NCBI GenBank assembly: GCA_017311315.1
Contig: CM029647.1
Coordinates: forward strand, 7,927,077-7,991,076
Length of the DNA stretch: 64,000 nucleotides
Origin: Dendrocalamus latiflorus
Taxonomy: Eukaryota; Streptophyta; Magnoliopsida; Poales; Poaceae
Direction of reading: 5' to 3'
The first letter of the stretch is position 1. Every line of letters starts with the position of its first letter. Positions 11,548-23,646 of this stretch are shown piece by piece. A program made the position numbers and the translations under genes. The notes under the pieces were generated by a model, which saw only the letters and a program-made list of their open reading frames with translations, made no database searches and was not told where the DNA came from.

Positions 11548-12074
11548 TCCACCTAAAAATGATATATTGATTTAGGCAACTGAACAGCTCTTGTGCTCCG
11601 TTGGCGTTATTAAACATAGTGTGAGTTGGAGTGTTTTGTCTCTTGAAAAGATGAAATGCCTTCATTTGTTGTGTGCCTGTGTCATCAGTTAAGTGTGTTT
11701 TGTTTGTTTCAACTTTTTACAGCTTACAATAGTTCAGTATAGGGGAAAAGAAATTAAAATCACAACATCTGTTGAATCCATGTAAACTTACCACATCGAT
11801 CCAGCTGCTCATATAACCCAGACCAATTCATACTGCTGCGTTAGGCCAATGTACTGTCCATAGTACGGTCCTACTATATACGTACAATCTGGATCTAGTG
11901 TCCTCTGCAACACTGAATCTCATGTACATCTTCTAGGCCCCAGCTGTACACTATGTAAAATACTCGACGACGACCGACTGACCAGCAGCTGACTGGGTTT
12001 AGGCGTGTTCATCCGTGGCTAGACATAGATGTGGACAGCACGCACCACTGCCAGTATTTAGTCTATGATCATAG
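11548..12074. other. Short intergenic segment between two retroelements
   Basis: About 530 bp of unremarkable sequence between the solo LTR and the next LTR element. Nothing recognisable was seen. Confidence 0.5.
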
Positions 12075-12356
12075 TGTTCCGGTTATGGCTATAGATCAAA
12101 CAGTAAAGAGGGGGACTAAAAGAGAAGAACCAACAGAGAGAGATAGTATATGGGAAAATGAGTGGACCTCCCTTCCTAACGCCCCTCTTAAGGGGTTTAT
12201 ATATATGAGTAGGGTAGGATGGAAAATTACCATCCTACCCCTTAATAATTACATAAGGTAAGGATACATTGGTACATTACTTTATACCGTTGGGCCTATT
12301 GCATATTGGACCAGTTGCAAGGCCCAGTTACGGAGGTCTGGGTCACCCCTACAACA
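12075..12356 (-). repeat. LTR (3' LTR in element orientation)
   Basis: Begins TGTTCCGGTTATGG and ends ACCCCTACAACA on the plus strand. It is clearly alignable with 15361-15634, sharing GATCAAACAGTAAAGAGGG-type sequence, the CCAACAGAGAGAGAT block and GGAAAATTACCATCCTACCC. It contains the inverted repeat GGGTAGGATGG / CCATCCTACCC. Confidence 0.85.
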
Positions 12357-12759
12357 GGACTCCATCAACAGCAAGTGCGGAGGTCTTGATGGGCGAGCTA
12401 ACATGACAAACTATCCTAGCCCTTCGTCCCCTGACAGCAAGCGCGAGGTGCTGACTGGTGAGCCGATACAACTGGTAGCTTGTAGCCCCTGTAAGAGGAT
12501 TTTTCTTTTCCTGATCATAATGCGATTGCATAGTCCACCAAGAAATCATGGAAGCGAAGCAGGGGTGGTGTCGTCCCTTCGAGGCAACGCATACGAGGAG
12601 ATTGGCGAAGTCCCACACCGAAGATAGTCCATCCCGCCGAGGCAATGCGTACGAGGCGTCAGTAAAATTGTGCCATCCCGCCAAGGCGATGCCTCTAAGG
12701 TGGGCAGCGAAGTCCCTTGGCGAAGGTGTGCCGTCCCATCGAGGTGATACCTCCGAGGC

Positions 12760-12960
12760 GGTCGGACAGAGGCATGACTACAAAGTGGCTGGGGCCAAGT
12801 CACGACCACGAGGTTGTCGAACGAAACCATGACTATGACGTGGTCGAACGAGGTCCCGACCCCGATGTGGTCGGACGAAGTCACGATTGCGAGACAACCA
12901 GATAAAGTGTCGGCCGTGAGGCGGTCAGACGAAGGCACGACCACACGGTGGTCAGACGCT
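12760..12960 (-). repeat. 27-bp (9-codon) tandem repeats
   Basis: Successive units such as CATGACTATGACGTGGTCGA... and CCCGACCCCGATGTGGTCGG... recur every 27 bases. On the minus strand they read as 9-residue repeats of the form T-S-x-D-H-V-x-V-x. Related copies recur at about 14.2-14.5 kb and 14.8-15.15 kb of the same element. Confidence 0.75.
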
Positions 12961-13639
12961 GCTGACGAAGTCAGCGGCTGGACAAAGTCTTTGTAGCGCA
13001 CGCTCCATCCCCCACCCTTCGGACTGGCGTCGACGAAGCTGGTGGCGGGACAAAGTCTTGACGTGCGCGCTCCGTCCCCCACACTTCGGACTAGCATCGA
13101 TGAAGCAGTCCCACGAAGGTCATGCACAGTCTCCGCGTGGAGATCGTGCGAAGACTTCGGCGGAGACCATGCGAAGTCTTCGGCGGAGAAGTCGAAGGTG
13201 GATGCTGCGTCGCACGCGCTCCCCACGACTGTGAGGCGATCGGACAAAGTCTTGGCCGTGAGATGGTCAGACGAGGTGTCGACCACGATGTGGTCGGAGG
13301 AAGTTGCGAGTCAGAGATCGCGTGAAGTCAAGCATAAACCATGCGAAGCTCCGTGGAGGCTGTGTGAAGTCCGTCGGAGACGACATCCGCGCGGGGCTCG
13401 GTGGAGTCGGTGCGAAGTCCTACGAAGGTCATGCGCAGTCTCCGCTCAGAGATCGTGCGAAGACCTCAGTGGAGACCATGCGAAGTCTTCGACGGAGAAG
13501 TCAGAGGCGGACGTTTCATCGTGCGGTCGGATGAAGTCTCGGTGGAGGTGACATCCGCACGGAGTTAGACGGAGATCGTGCAAAGTCCAACGAAGATCGT
13601 GCAGGGGTCGGCGGAGGCCGTGTGAAGTTCGTTTGAGAC

Positions 13640-14180
13640 GACATCCGTACGGGGCTCGGTGGAGGCAATGCGAGGTCCAGCGGAGGCAACGCGAGGTCTA
13701 GCAGAGACCCGCGGAGGCCACGCGAGCTCTGGCGGTGACAAGGTCCGCACAGAGTCCAATGAAGACACGAGGTCCGGTGGAGGCAATGCGAGGTCCAGCG
13801 AAGACACAAGGCCCGACGGAGGTAATACGGGGTCCAGCGGAGGCAATGTGAGGTCCACCAGAGACCCGCGGATGCCACACGAGGTCCAGCGAAGACAACA
13901 CAAGGTCCAGCGGAGACTCGCGGAGGCCACGCGAGGTCTAGCAGTGGCGAAGTCCGTGCGGAGTCCAACGGAGGTCACGCGAAGTCCGTCAAAGACCGGG
14001 CAAAGTCCTACGGGGCCATCGGAGGTCAGATGAAGTCTGGCGGAGGCCATGTCCACGTGGGGTTCGGCGGAGATCGCGCGAAGTCCAGTGAAGACAACGT
14101 GAGGTCCAGCGGAGACCTGCGGAGGCCACATGAGGTCTGGCAGTGGCAAGGTCCGCACGGAGTTCGACGGAGGTCGCGCG
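13640..14180 (-). repeat. 21-bp (7-codon) tandem repeats
   Basis: Units like CGGAGGCAATGCGAGGTCCAG recur with a basic 21-bp spacing, interrupted by variants. On the minus strand the unit reads LDLALPP. Frames stay open over 100-200 codons because the period is a multiple of three. Confidence 0.75.
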
Positions 14181-14544
14181 AAGTCTTTGATAGAGATGTC
14201 GGAGGCGGCCGGACAAGGTCTTGACTATGATGTGGTCGAACGAAGTTATGACTGCGAGACGATCGGACAAAACGTCTACGACCATGGGTAGTCAAACGGC
14301 ACCAACGGAGCCTGCAGAGTCCATCGACATCGACGAGGAATCTGACAGAGTCAACGTGGAGTCCAGTGGAGGCAATGTCACGGACGAAGTCTCGGCCACG
14401 TGGTGGTCATACGAGGTCTCGACCACGATGTGGTTGGACGAAGTCGCGACCAGGACGTGGTCAGGTGAAGTCACGACTACAAGGTGGTTGGACAGTGCTG
14501 ACAAAGTCAACGGCTGGACGATGTCCTTGAAGCGCGCGCTTCGT

Positions 14545-14815
14545 CCCCCACACTTCGGACTAGCATCTATGAAGCCGGCGGCGGAACAAAGTCCATGAAG
14601 TGTGAGCTCCGTCCCCACCCTTTGGACTGGCGTCAACGAAACTGGCAGTGGAACGAAGTCTTGAAGCGCACGCTTCATCCCCTACCCTTCGGAATGACAT
14701 CGACGAAGCCGACATTAGGACAAAGTCTTCAAGCGCGCACTCCGTCCCCCCACCCTTTGGACTGGTGTCGACGAAATCGGCGGTGGGACAAAGTCTTAAG
14801 GCGCGCGCTCCCCAC
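14545..14815. repeat. 67/68-bp tandem repeats
   Basis: Four copies of a unit containing CCCACCCTTCGGACTGGCGTC and GACAAAGTCTTGAAGCGCGC start at spacings of 67, 67 and 68 bases (anchors at 14554, 14621, 14688, 14756). Further copies occur near 13.0-13.1 kb and 15.2 kb. Confidence 0.8.
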
Positions 14816-15360
14816 AATCGCGAGGCGGTCTGACGAGGTCTCAACCACGATGTAGTCGAACGAAGTCGCGACCGCAAGATGGTTAGATGAAATGCCTGTG
14901 ACCATGGGGTGGTCGGACGGCGCCAACGGAGTCACCGGCACAGAGCTCGGTGGAGGCCGTTAACATCGAGGAATCCAGCAGAGTCGACGCGGAGTCCAGC
15001 ATAGTCATTGGGGTGGAGCTCGTTAGAGGCTCGGATCAAGTCTCGGCTGCGAGGCGGTCGGACAAGGTCTTGACCACGATGTGGTTGGACGAAGTCGTAA
15101 CCAGGACATTGTCGGGTGAAGTCACGAGACTCACGACCATAGGGTGGTCGGACGGTGTTGACGAAGTCAGCAGTCGAACGATGCCCTTGAAGCGCGCTCT
15201 GTCCCCTATCTTTCAGACTGGCATTGACAAAGCCGGTCGTACTAGTGCGGCGCGGTCGTTGCCATGGGGTACCACCACACCTCTCTTTCGCTTGGTTGAC
15301 GTCGCCTTCTAGCACCTTCTCTTGCGCAGTTTTTTGCGCGTCCTCACGGACCGCGCTAAC

Positions 15361-15634
15361 TGTTGTGGTTATAGACTAAACAGTAAAGAGGGGAGCTAAA
15401 AGAGAAGAGCCAACAGAGAGAGATGGTATGTGAGAAAATGAGTGGATCTCTCTCCCTCACGCCCCTCTTGGGGTTTATATACATAAGTGGGGTATGATGG
15501 AAAATTACCATTCTACCCCTTGATAATTACATAAGGTAGAGACACATTAGTACATTCCTTTATATCATTGAGTCTATTATATATTGAGTCCGTTGCGAGG
15601 CCCAATCATGAAGAGTTGGGCCACTCCTATGACA
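15361..15634 (-). repeat. LTR (5' LTR in element orientation)
   Basis: Begins TGTTGTGGTTATAGACTAAA and ends CACTCCTATGACA on the plus strand; the partner of 12075-12356. The same terminal sequence recurs in the LTR at 46958-47214, so all three belong to one LTR family. Confidence 0.85.
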
Positions 15635-15724
15635 GTCCACAATTAAACCGTTCCTGCAACTTCCAATGAAGCAATGATTATGTATTGGTCCGCGTATCAA
15701 TGGCACTGGAATTATGGAAACACT

Positions 15725-15836
15725 CAGGGCCTGTTTGGAACAGAGGAATTTCACAGGAATTTTGCAGGAATTTTACAGGAAACAGTTCAATTCCCGCAGG
15801 AATCGGGAAAATTTCCTCTGTTCCAAACAGGCCCTG
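15725..15836. mobile_element. 112-bp MITE with long terminal inverted repeats
   Basis: The ends read CAGGGCCTGTTTGGAACAGA and, inverted, CAGGGCCTGTTTGGAACAGA, so the terminal repeats are perfect for 20 bases or more. The interior has repeated CAGGAATTTT. No clean target duplication could be fixed, so hAT-like or PIF-like origin is undecided. Confidence 0.75.
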
Positions 15837-18800
15837 AAAGCTTCAGGTGCAGCAAGCACTGGAGAACAGGAAGCAGAAGGGGCCTTTTGGCTTCCTATTG
15901 CTTCAATTTTGCTTTGCCGTGTTTGTTAGATCTAATGTGTATGGCTTATTTCGCATTGGGGGAGGGGGGGGGGGGGGGGGGGGGCCAAAACCCTGAGAGG
16001 CTCTCAGCTGCAGGGATCAGGATACATAGGAGTATAGGACCATTACCCGTAGTACAAATCATGTGGTGAATGGGCTGGCAATTGCAGGAGAAAAGCAGAT
16101 ACGGCTGTGATTTTTGAACTGCTCCCTTTGCTGGCACGCTTGCTCTACAACTTCTCCTCATGTGTTCCTGTTCATCCCTGTCCTTTTGTCCTCTCCTGCT
16201 TGAGGGGAGCTGCTGCATTAATGCTGTTTGGTCCTTCTGAATCCTTGGCAACTTTTTGAGTTTCAGCAAATTTGTGCAACAAATGCGTTACTTCCTTTAG
16301 GAGTAGATACTTTTCAGTTTTATTGCTCGAGCCCTTTTGAATACTTGGTGTACTTTAGTTTGAGTACGTTTTGCACTGCTTAAGCTTTGTAGGATAGAAA
16401 CCAGCACATTGTTGCAGTTGCAACTTGCAGGAAGCACAGCAGTATTTGATGTTTATTTCTATCACAATATGTTTTTCCTTGTCAATCCTTAGCGCTATCT
16501 GGTTTCAGTTTATAGAAGTAGAATCTTTTTTTTTAAAAAAAAACTTGTGATTCCTCTTGTTCTTGTCAGCTTGCACTGCCGGTTCATTTTTCAGGGAAAG
16601 CAAACCTGAAGAAGTTCCTCATCAGCTACAGGTGGAAGAATCTAAGGCATCTTACTAGAAAGAAGATGACCTTGCCGTTCTCTCTTTTTCATGATTTCAT
16701 TTTACAGTCAGTAATAGCTACCAATTTCAGTAGATTCTGCAAGAAACTATATCCAGCAAATCAATATAAGTACAAGGTATCTACTGAACTTTTGACAGTC
16801 TCTATGTTCACTGCATCATACAAGAAACTAACCTCAACATGCAAGAATCATTAATCCAATTAGCTATAGATCCGAAGGTAATGCATAGTGTTTACACTTG
16901 CTAGAAAGTACAACGGGCATTGAAGTTTCTTCTACAGACTTTCAGTTACTAGTTAGGATCCCTAGCTATCTATAGTTAAGCAACTTCTCCATCACTTGTG
17001 CAAACTAATATGAGGCTTTAGATGGCAATATTTTAGTAACTATATCTAAATATGGATCTGGTAAGAAGTTATCCCAGAATTCTGCATGCGCCAGGCTGGA
17101 AGTTGGCCTGTTGCAATGAGTATTTCTTTTTGTGACAGTCATTGGATTCTCATCTGCAGGACATGATGCATGTGCCCTCCTCTTCTTTAATTTTTGTTCC
17201 CTTGGCGTTTGCCTAGCAACTTAGGCACCCTGAAGATGTTTCTGTTGATATATATTACCATCAAAACAAGTGAACTGTGCATGATCTGAGATCATTTCCA
17301 TAAGCAGTCCAGGTTCACTACAGTTGTTGTATTCCTGTAAACATATATTGATATAGTACTTATATTAATTGTATGCTCCAGTAAGATTTAATTGATGTTT
17401 GAGAACTCACAGTTGACTTTGATCCATGGATGGACCTGAATGTCTGCACGCGTTCATGTTTAGAAATCTTAGCCTTGCTCACTTAGATACGAATTGACAG
17501 TACTAAACTTGCAGTTTGATTACAGTTGTTTTCTTCAGTCAGTTGAAGAGCTGAAATTAATGAGTTAGGTATTAATAAACCCAGAGAACTAGCCAATCTG
17601 ATCCAATGAACCAAATAGTTTTTCTAATTTAATTTAGAACAAAATACGCTTGCAGAATGGAATCTTAATTTACTATAGCTAGATTTGGAACTAAACAATG
17701 TTCGGATGTCCTGCAATTTTCTATCTGTAGTGTGTGCGTATGGCCGAACAGATCTGATAATTTATTGGATTCAGATTTGGATCTCAGGGAGTATCTGACC
17801 GGACCCCCTCATTGCCTGTTACAAATCTCCTAGGTCTAAAATTTGAACAACTTGCATACTGCTAGCCTGCAACGAGTTGTATTGCACATTGTTGCCTAAA
17901 TCATTTAGATTCTTCCATCAAGTAAACATAGAACCTCTCTCAAGCCTCACCCGAATGCACTCTGAAAATAAAATGCTCATCTAACAATCTGAAGGAGGAA
18001 TAACTTCTGAACGCACTGCAGGAAAAATTACTCAACTGTGACCTATCAAGATTAGAAGAGACTGTTCAGAATCCAAACTCATGGTCATGGTGATACTATT
18101 AGCATATGGGAACTTTGAAGACTCCAACCTACCAAAGCACAAATGAAATGCCTGGAAAGTTTGCCTTCATTTTGGACATGTGTCCTTCATTCAGTCACAG
18201 CCAGCTCATTATGCCGCCTCCATTCTTGAAGACCCTCAACGAACCTAATGTTTTCTTGATATCATATATATTGGCTACCCTCATTTTTCTCGAGGGCACC
18301 ATGTGATTGAGGTTTTCATGTGACTTTACAATGTACCACCATATTTTTTTGCGATATTTTGATATCACTCTTTTCTAAAGTTCTGTATCTACATAATCAA
18401 TCGAATATACTTGTTATGACATCACCAATTTGTAATAGTTTAAGCTAGGAGAAATATTTTGGAGTCACCAACTTGCTGCTGCCACTTGCTAGCACAATGA
18501 GACTGCACTCAAGTATGCATAGCTGATCCATGATGTGTGAATGTTTTTTTTTGAGGGGAAAACAGTAGGTGAGTCTCCTACTGTGGATGTGTGAGAATGT
18601 TCTTAAAACTGCAACTGAACTAGTGAACTACAATTATTTTCTTCTGCAACTTTCTGCACCCATCAGAACATCATTTAGACTAGTTGATAATTTCTAGCTT
18701 CCATCTTGTAGTGATCTTCAGAAGTTCAGTTCCTAGACAGATTTTTTTTTTGCAAGGACGTACAGGCTATCACTTTCCAGTGACACAAAGCTTTTAGGAG

Positions 18801-20233
18801 CCCAAAAAGCCAAATGCTTGTACGCCCTTTCTCATGTTTATGCCACTCCTACACACTACATGACAAGTGCGTCATACTGCTCGGCTTTCCAGCCTATCAC
18901 GGTCAGTCAAAGGAAACCCTGTGGTCCCCATTCCAAAGCTCACGTTAACAGCTAGCGTAGGACAGCCACTAGGCCCTGCACACAATTGGGTCCCACCTGT
19001 CGGATACTAGTTGGTTGCCATTTGATACGGCAGGGAGGTTTCGAGAATTGTCTGATGTTAGTTGATGATGCTTAGGTAGGTCGATCTGAGTTGTTGGTTG
19101 TCAAGATCAACCCACGTTCTCAGGGCGTTCTTAGTTTCGACCCCTCAGTGAGAAGCTTTCCATAGGGAGGGATTTTGCCCACGTAGTTGTATGACATCGC
19201 ATATATGTATGATGTTAAAAGTGTACAAGTGACATTCAAAGCAAAAAAAAAAAAAATCTCTCTTGTCATGTGAACCATCCTGAGAGGAAAACAAGTTAGT
19301 CAAGCCCCTGTTCCATCCCTGACTTGATAGGCTTCCTTCCTGAACGTCATGCATGTGCACTGGCACTGGCATTGCCTCGTCGCTCGGCCAAACCGAATCG
19401 AAGAGAGGAGAAAGAAAGAAAACTACCTAAGACAAGCATTCACTTCACCGTTCTGCGTCTGCGGTGAAAGATTCCACATGCACAGAGGCACAGGCTGGTC
19501 ATCAGCTGCTTTGGTCTCGCGCTCGTCAACCCAGTACACAGCGCCGCGCGGCGCTAGCTCCTACACGCATGCACACATGGGGCCGCAGCCACAACGCAGC
19601 GCTGCGTCCAATTGCCATGTGGGGCTACGCACACTTGCACATCGGAGGCCCTGCTACAACGAGTCCTTTGCTTCTTAATTTTGATTTTTTTTTAGTTTCT
19701 AAGATTTTTTAGCTTTTTTGTCTTTTCTTTTTTTCTCTATTATTCCTTCGTATTATTCATGGTAATGCAACTTTTTATTTTGGAAATTTAACACTAACTA
19801 TATTGCATTTTCAGCCGCTATAGTAGATAGAAAGAAAGCCAGAAGGGATGGGCTATAAGGCCTAATGAGCACTATCTCATTCATATCATACACCCACCTG
19901 CGCTGCGTCTGCGTCGTCTTGACGAATTGCTACATGCGTGCTCCCCTTTAAAGAACCAGCCGAGCCGGTCAATTCTTGTAGCTTGCGAGGAGCTAGCGCT
20001 GCTTCAGTTGGTCCTAGCTAGCTACTAGCTAGTCGGTTGGAAGAGTGATTCGGAGCTCGATCGCTTCATTGATGAATGCCGAAGCTATAGCGGTTCTTGA
20101 TCGTTCCGAGGTTGGCACATGCATATACTGCAGAGATGATTAGATCCTCTCGATGCACTGGCTATGGCTCTGCTCTGACTGTTGGATCGTTGATTTCACC
20201 TTTGCGCGCAGGTTCGATGCCCCGGTCGCCCGG
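15837..20233. other. Intergenic, one possible exon fragment
   Basis: 4.4 kb without a confident gene. At 16595 an AG acceptor-like site precedes a short frame coding ESKPEEVPHQLQVEESKASY and a stop (to about 16658). It is acidic and exon-like, but no partner exon or homology was recognised. A poly(A)/T-rich stretch near 19237 and GC-rich sequence at 19340-19680 precede the kinase gene and may contain part of its promoter. No TATA box could be assigned with confidence. Confidence 0.45.
15958..15984. repeat. Poly(G) tract
   Basis: 27 bases of G with a single A at 15963. Such tracts are unstable and prone to sequencing error. Confidence 0.9.
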
Positions 20234-22198
20234 ATGGCATTGCCAACCGCGGTGGTAGCCGGCATTGCCGCTGGTGTCGCCACGTTGCTGGTGGTCGCCA
20301 TCGTGGCCGCCGTGTGGTGCGTGGCGCGGCGGCTCAGGGCGCGGCGTAACCGAAGCTCCGACACCGGCTCGTCTGAAACTCCTCCTACGCAAGGTAAAAA
20401 AATGCTGCTTCTTGTGTGTTTGATTAGTGGACAGGAACTTGTCTGCAAATTTGCAGCGTTCTAACGTACGAATTGATCGTTTGTGTATGGTTCGGTCAGT
20501 GGAGTGGAGCAGGTGTGGCCGGACTTCGTCGGCGCCGGAGTACCAGGGGGCGAGGCAATTCTCGCTGGAGGAGCTGGCGCACGCCACCAAGAACTTCAGC
20601 GAGTCCAACCTGGTCGGCGCCGGGAGCTTCGGGCTGGTGTACAAGGGTCTGCTGCTCGACGGCACGGTCGTCGCCATCAAGCGGCGCGTCGGCGCGCCTC
20701 GGCAGGATTTCGTCGACGAGGTAAAACATCACAAACTCCGTTCACATGAACTAGCATCAGTGTTTGTAGGGACATCACCGCATTGCGTCATACTTATGAC
20801 CAGACCAGACAGTAGGCATTTTCAGTTAGTCAATACGCCTGTTTCTGAACTAGCCGTTCATCCTGCTCCTTGCCAATTGTTGTCATATGCCTACTTCAGT
20901 GGTTGCTTTGATGGATTTTGTTGCGACAGGTAAGTAAATGCCTCTGTGCTTATGTGATAATTGCACTTGATTGAGTTCACCCTGGGTCCCTTGAGCAATG
21001 CAGGTCAGGAGGCTATCAGAGATATGGCACCGAAACGTCGTAACGATTATCGGCTATTGCCAAGAAGGGGGTCTACAAATGCTGGTGTTCGAGTACCTGC
21101 CCAATGGCAGTGTCTGCGGCCATTTGTACGGTAATATATAAGTTGATTTTGTGCTAAGATTGAAGCATTTAATTTCCTTGAAATGTCTTGTGAAAACTAA
21201 CTAATATATGTGCTACTTAGCAGATACCGGCAAAGAGTCGATGACAAGGCTGGAGTTCAAACAGAGGCTCTCAATAGCAATAGGAGCAGCAAAAGGTAAT
21301 AAAACTGTCAAATCATGTATAGCGTTTATCATGAGTCATGACGCTGTAGTGCACAGGACGACCAAGTGTAAAACAGTGTGTCTGAATTGCAGGTCTGAAT
21401 CATCTGCACAGCCTTGCGCCTCCTTTGATCCACAAGGACTTCAAGACAAGCAATGTCTTGGTCGATGAGAACTTCATTGCAAAGGTGGCTGATGCCGGAA
21501 TCGATAGGCTGCTTCGAGGACTCGAAGATGCCGGTCCATCGCACCGGTCTTGTAGCAGCGTCTACCAGGATCCAGAGTAAGTCTGAATGCTGTGCCATTT
21601 TACCTGCATTTCGCCTTTCTATCAGAGAAGTAGGAGTTGCAGTTGCACTGTGCAGAACTGTATAATCTACTGCTTTCTGTGATTACCATCTTTGTCTTCT
21701 CATCTCGGTGCGTTTGTTCCTAGGGTATGCTCCTTGGCGCAGCTTTCTGAAAGCAGCGACGTTTACACCTTTGGAGTTTTTCTTTTGGAACTGATCACTG
21801 GCAGGGAAGCTGCGGGCTTGATTTGTCCGGAATCAAGGGAATCCTTCTCTCATTTGGTAAATATATTCAGTATGTGGTTATTCTCTGAAGGAGTTTTCAC
21901 ACAAAAACTGAATCCAGCTTCATTAACATTTTTCTTGTGAATCTGTCAGATGGAGGCACATTTCACTTCAAACGAGCTGACTGACCCGAGGTTAGGAGGC
22001 AGCTTCACTTCAGAGGGCATGAAGGAGCTCGTCGGCCTGACCTTCCAGTGCCTAAGCGCCTCGGCGAGACGGCGGCCCAAGATGCGGCTGGTTGCGGCGG
22101 AGCTGGACAGGATTCTGGAGAAGGAGATGACCCTGACAACCGTCATGGGCGACGGCACCGCCATTGTCACGCTCGGGAGCCAGCTGTTCACGTCGTGA
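20234..22198 (+). CDS. Single-pass membrane receptor-like protein kinase
   Basis: Seven exons with GT-AG borders and consistent phase: 20234-20393, 20500-20720, 21004-21130, 21224-21295, 21393-21576, 21724-21856 and 21950-22198, giving 381 residues. Residues about 5-30 form one transmembrane helix followed by a basic stop-transfer run (RRLRARR). There is no ectodomain. The kinase domain starts near residue 74 (FSLEELAHATKNF). The glycine loop is GAGSFGLV (93-100), the ATP Lys is in VAIK (114) and the helix-C Glu is in FVDEV (127). The catalytic loop is HKDFKTSN (Asp209, Asn214), where the HRD Arg is Lys. The metal site is DAG (227-229) instead of DFG. DPE (253-255) and DVYTFG (267-272) follow. 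All key charged residues are kept, so activity is plausible, but it is a non-RD type. The start MALPTAVV was chosen because it gives a direct membrane anchor; an upstream in-frame ATG at 20153 would add 27 residues. Subfamily was not identified. Confidence 0.85.
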
Positions 22199-23241
22199 TC
22201 GAGGGCGACGCCCGAGGAGATTGCATTTGCATGCATGCCTGATATTTGTAGCCATGCATGGCGTGAGCGGTGTGTGTAGACCGGAGACCGGAGGGACATT
22301 CATTCCCAATAGTTTTTTTTCCTTCAATCCCGGCTTGGTTTGTTTGTGTTTGGGGAGCAATACATGAAGATTGCCAGGATCGCGATACAATTGTGGAATT
22401 ATATATGGATCAATATGTCGATTAAAATTTCATGGAATCATCATCCTAAAGATAGGATCATATAGGATCGTGTTCAGGAAGTAGGATCCTAATCTCAATA
22501 ACAAATTATCCGCATACAAAATTTAATATTATCTATTTCTAACTTAAGTTATAATAGTTTAATTTGCTTTATTTTTTACTCTTTACATGTTTTTCTAAGG
22601 TCAAACCCGAACTGTTATCATTGACGTATTGAGACTTTTAAATGATTAATTTATAAAAAAATTAAATAAGGTTAAAAAATAAGCCTAACTATATGTAACA
22701 TGAATAAGTGTACCCAAACTTACAAAAATAAATTTCAAAAATAGTACTATGGGCTTGTATATTTGGAAAAATAATTCAATTTTTATATAATATATATATT
22801 TAAAATTTTGATGGAATCGTGATTAATTTTTGAATTCGATACTGTCAAATGAAGAACAATTCTAGCTAGATGGCGATTCTGATAATCTCCAAATATACAG
22901 GAACGTACGGTTTCCAGGTCTCAATTTGTATCTCACTTATTCTCCAGTACGTGTAAAGGAACTGTTAGCATATTTGGCATTATAAATATAGCATATGTTC
23001 CTGAATTTAGGCTTCAGATATCCGGTTTTACAATTCTAACTTTATTTCTGAACTCGACAGAACGTGAGAAATTACATATTTCCTGCTATACCACCAGAGC
23101 TCAGCAGATCCGTGGTAGCCTGGCCAAGGATGGCGCGAGGGAGCCGGCGTGGCCCACCGGCCTGCTAGCTGCCACGGCTCGGTACGTGGACTCCAGCACT
23201 GTTTGCAATCTATAGCTCAGCCCCGTCTGCCAGTTATGATG

Positions 23242-23503
23242 GTGATCATTTGGGCTTATTTTTGGTGGCTTATACCTGAAAAGCACTGTAGCTGACAGAT
23301 GCTTATTTAGCATAATTAAATTTTTAAAAAAAATTAAAAAAACATAAAAAAATATGTTAGCCCATTACATATAATACAGCCAAATACAGGAAAAAAGAAC
23401 CGGTAAAAAAGCTCAACAAAAAAACCAAAAGTTCAGAAAAAGATGAAATTTATGAATAGTGAAAAATAAGCCGGAAGCTAAAAGCTGAAGCCAAAACGAT
23501 CAC
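23242..23503. mobile_element. MITE, GTGATC family, copy 1
   Basis: A 262-bp AT-rich element with ends GTGATCATTTGGGCTTATTT and ...CCAAAACGATCAC. It shares most of its sequence with 41210-41490 and 62657-62926, including ATGTTAGCCCATTACATATA and AGTTCAGAAAAAGATGAAAT. It lacks coding capacity. Confidence 0.75.
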
Positions 23504-23605
23504 AGCCAACTTCAGATCTGATGTTGCAACTTTAAATTTATGGCTTGTTTGTTTAACGTGGACTCGAGCCTGTCTGGATGAAAAGCATATCAAGGAGGGA
23601 TGCGT

Positions 23606-23646
23606 ATCCTCTGCCTTCAACGTCGCTGACGTTGAAGGTAGAGGAT
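23606..23646. repeat. 19-bp perfect-to-near-perfect hairpin with 3-base loop
   Basis: ATCCTCTGCCTTCAACGTC, loop GCT, then GACGTTGAAGGTAGAGGAT. Only one stem position deviates from Watson-Crick pairing. No terminator role is expected in a plant; it may be the tip of a transposon hairpin or a chance palindrome. Confidence 0.7.

Larger units (their letters stand above)
12075..15634 (-). mobile_element. Non-autonomous LTR retrotransposon with repetitive interior
   Basis: Two similar direct LTRs (12075-12356 and 15361-15634, about 280 bp) bound a 3.0-kb interior. Inside-out clues give minus orientation: next to the right LTR the minus strand reads GTTAGCGCGGTCCGTGAGGA, a degraded form of the TTGGCGCCGTCCGTGGGGA primer-binding-like sequence at the related 45.5-47.2 kb element, and both LTRs carry TATATAAA on the minus strand. 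No gag, protease, RT, RNaseH or integrase motif is recognisable. The interior consists of 27-bp, 21-bp and 67-bp imperfect tandem repeats. No matching 5-bp target duplication was found, so one end may have been altered or recombined. Confidence 0.75.

Noticed and set aside
12546..14678. Many 100-250 codon frames in the 12-15.6 kb LTR element as separate genes
   Set aside because: They arise from 21- and 27-bp repeats; treated as one repetitive interior instead of individual genes.
16595..16658. Joining the exon-like ESKPEEVP segment to the orphan exon at 32174
   Set aside because: Splice phases do not match and two other genes lie between them, one on the opposite strand.
20153..20233. Upstream ATG of the kinase as the true start
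   Set aside because: It would add 27 residues before the membrane helix and crosses an acceptor-like CAG/G; the ATG at 20234 gives a conventional anchor. Not excluded without cDNA.
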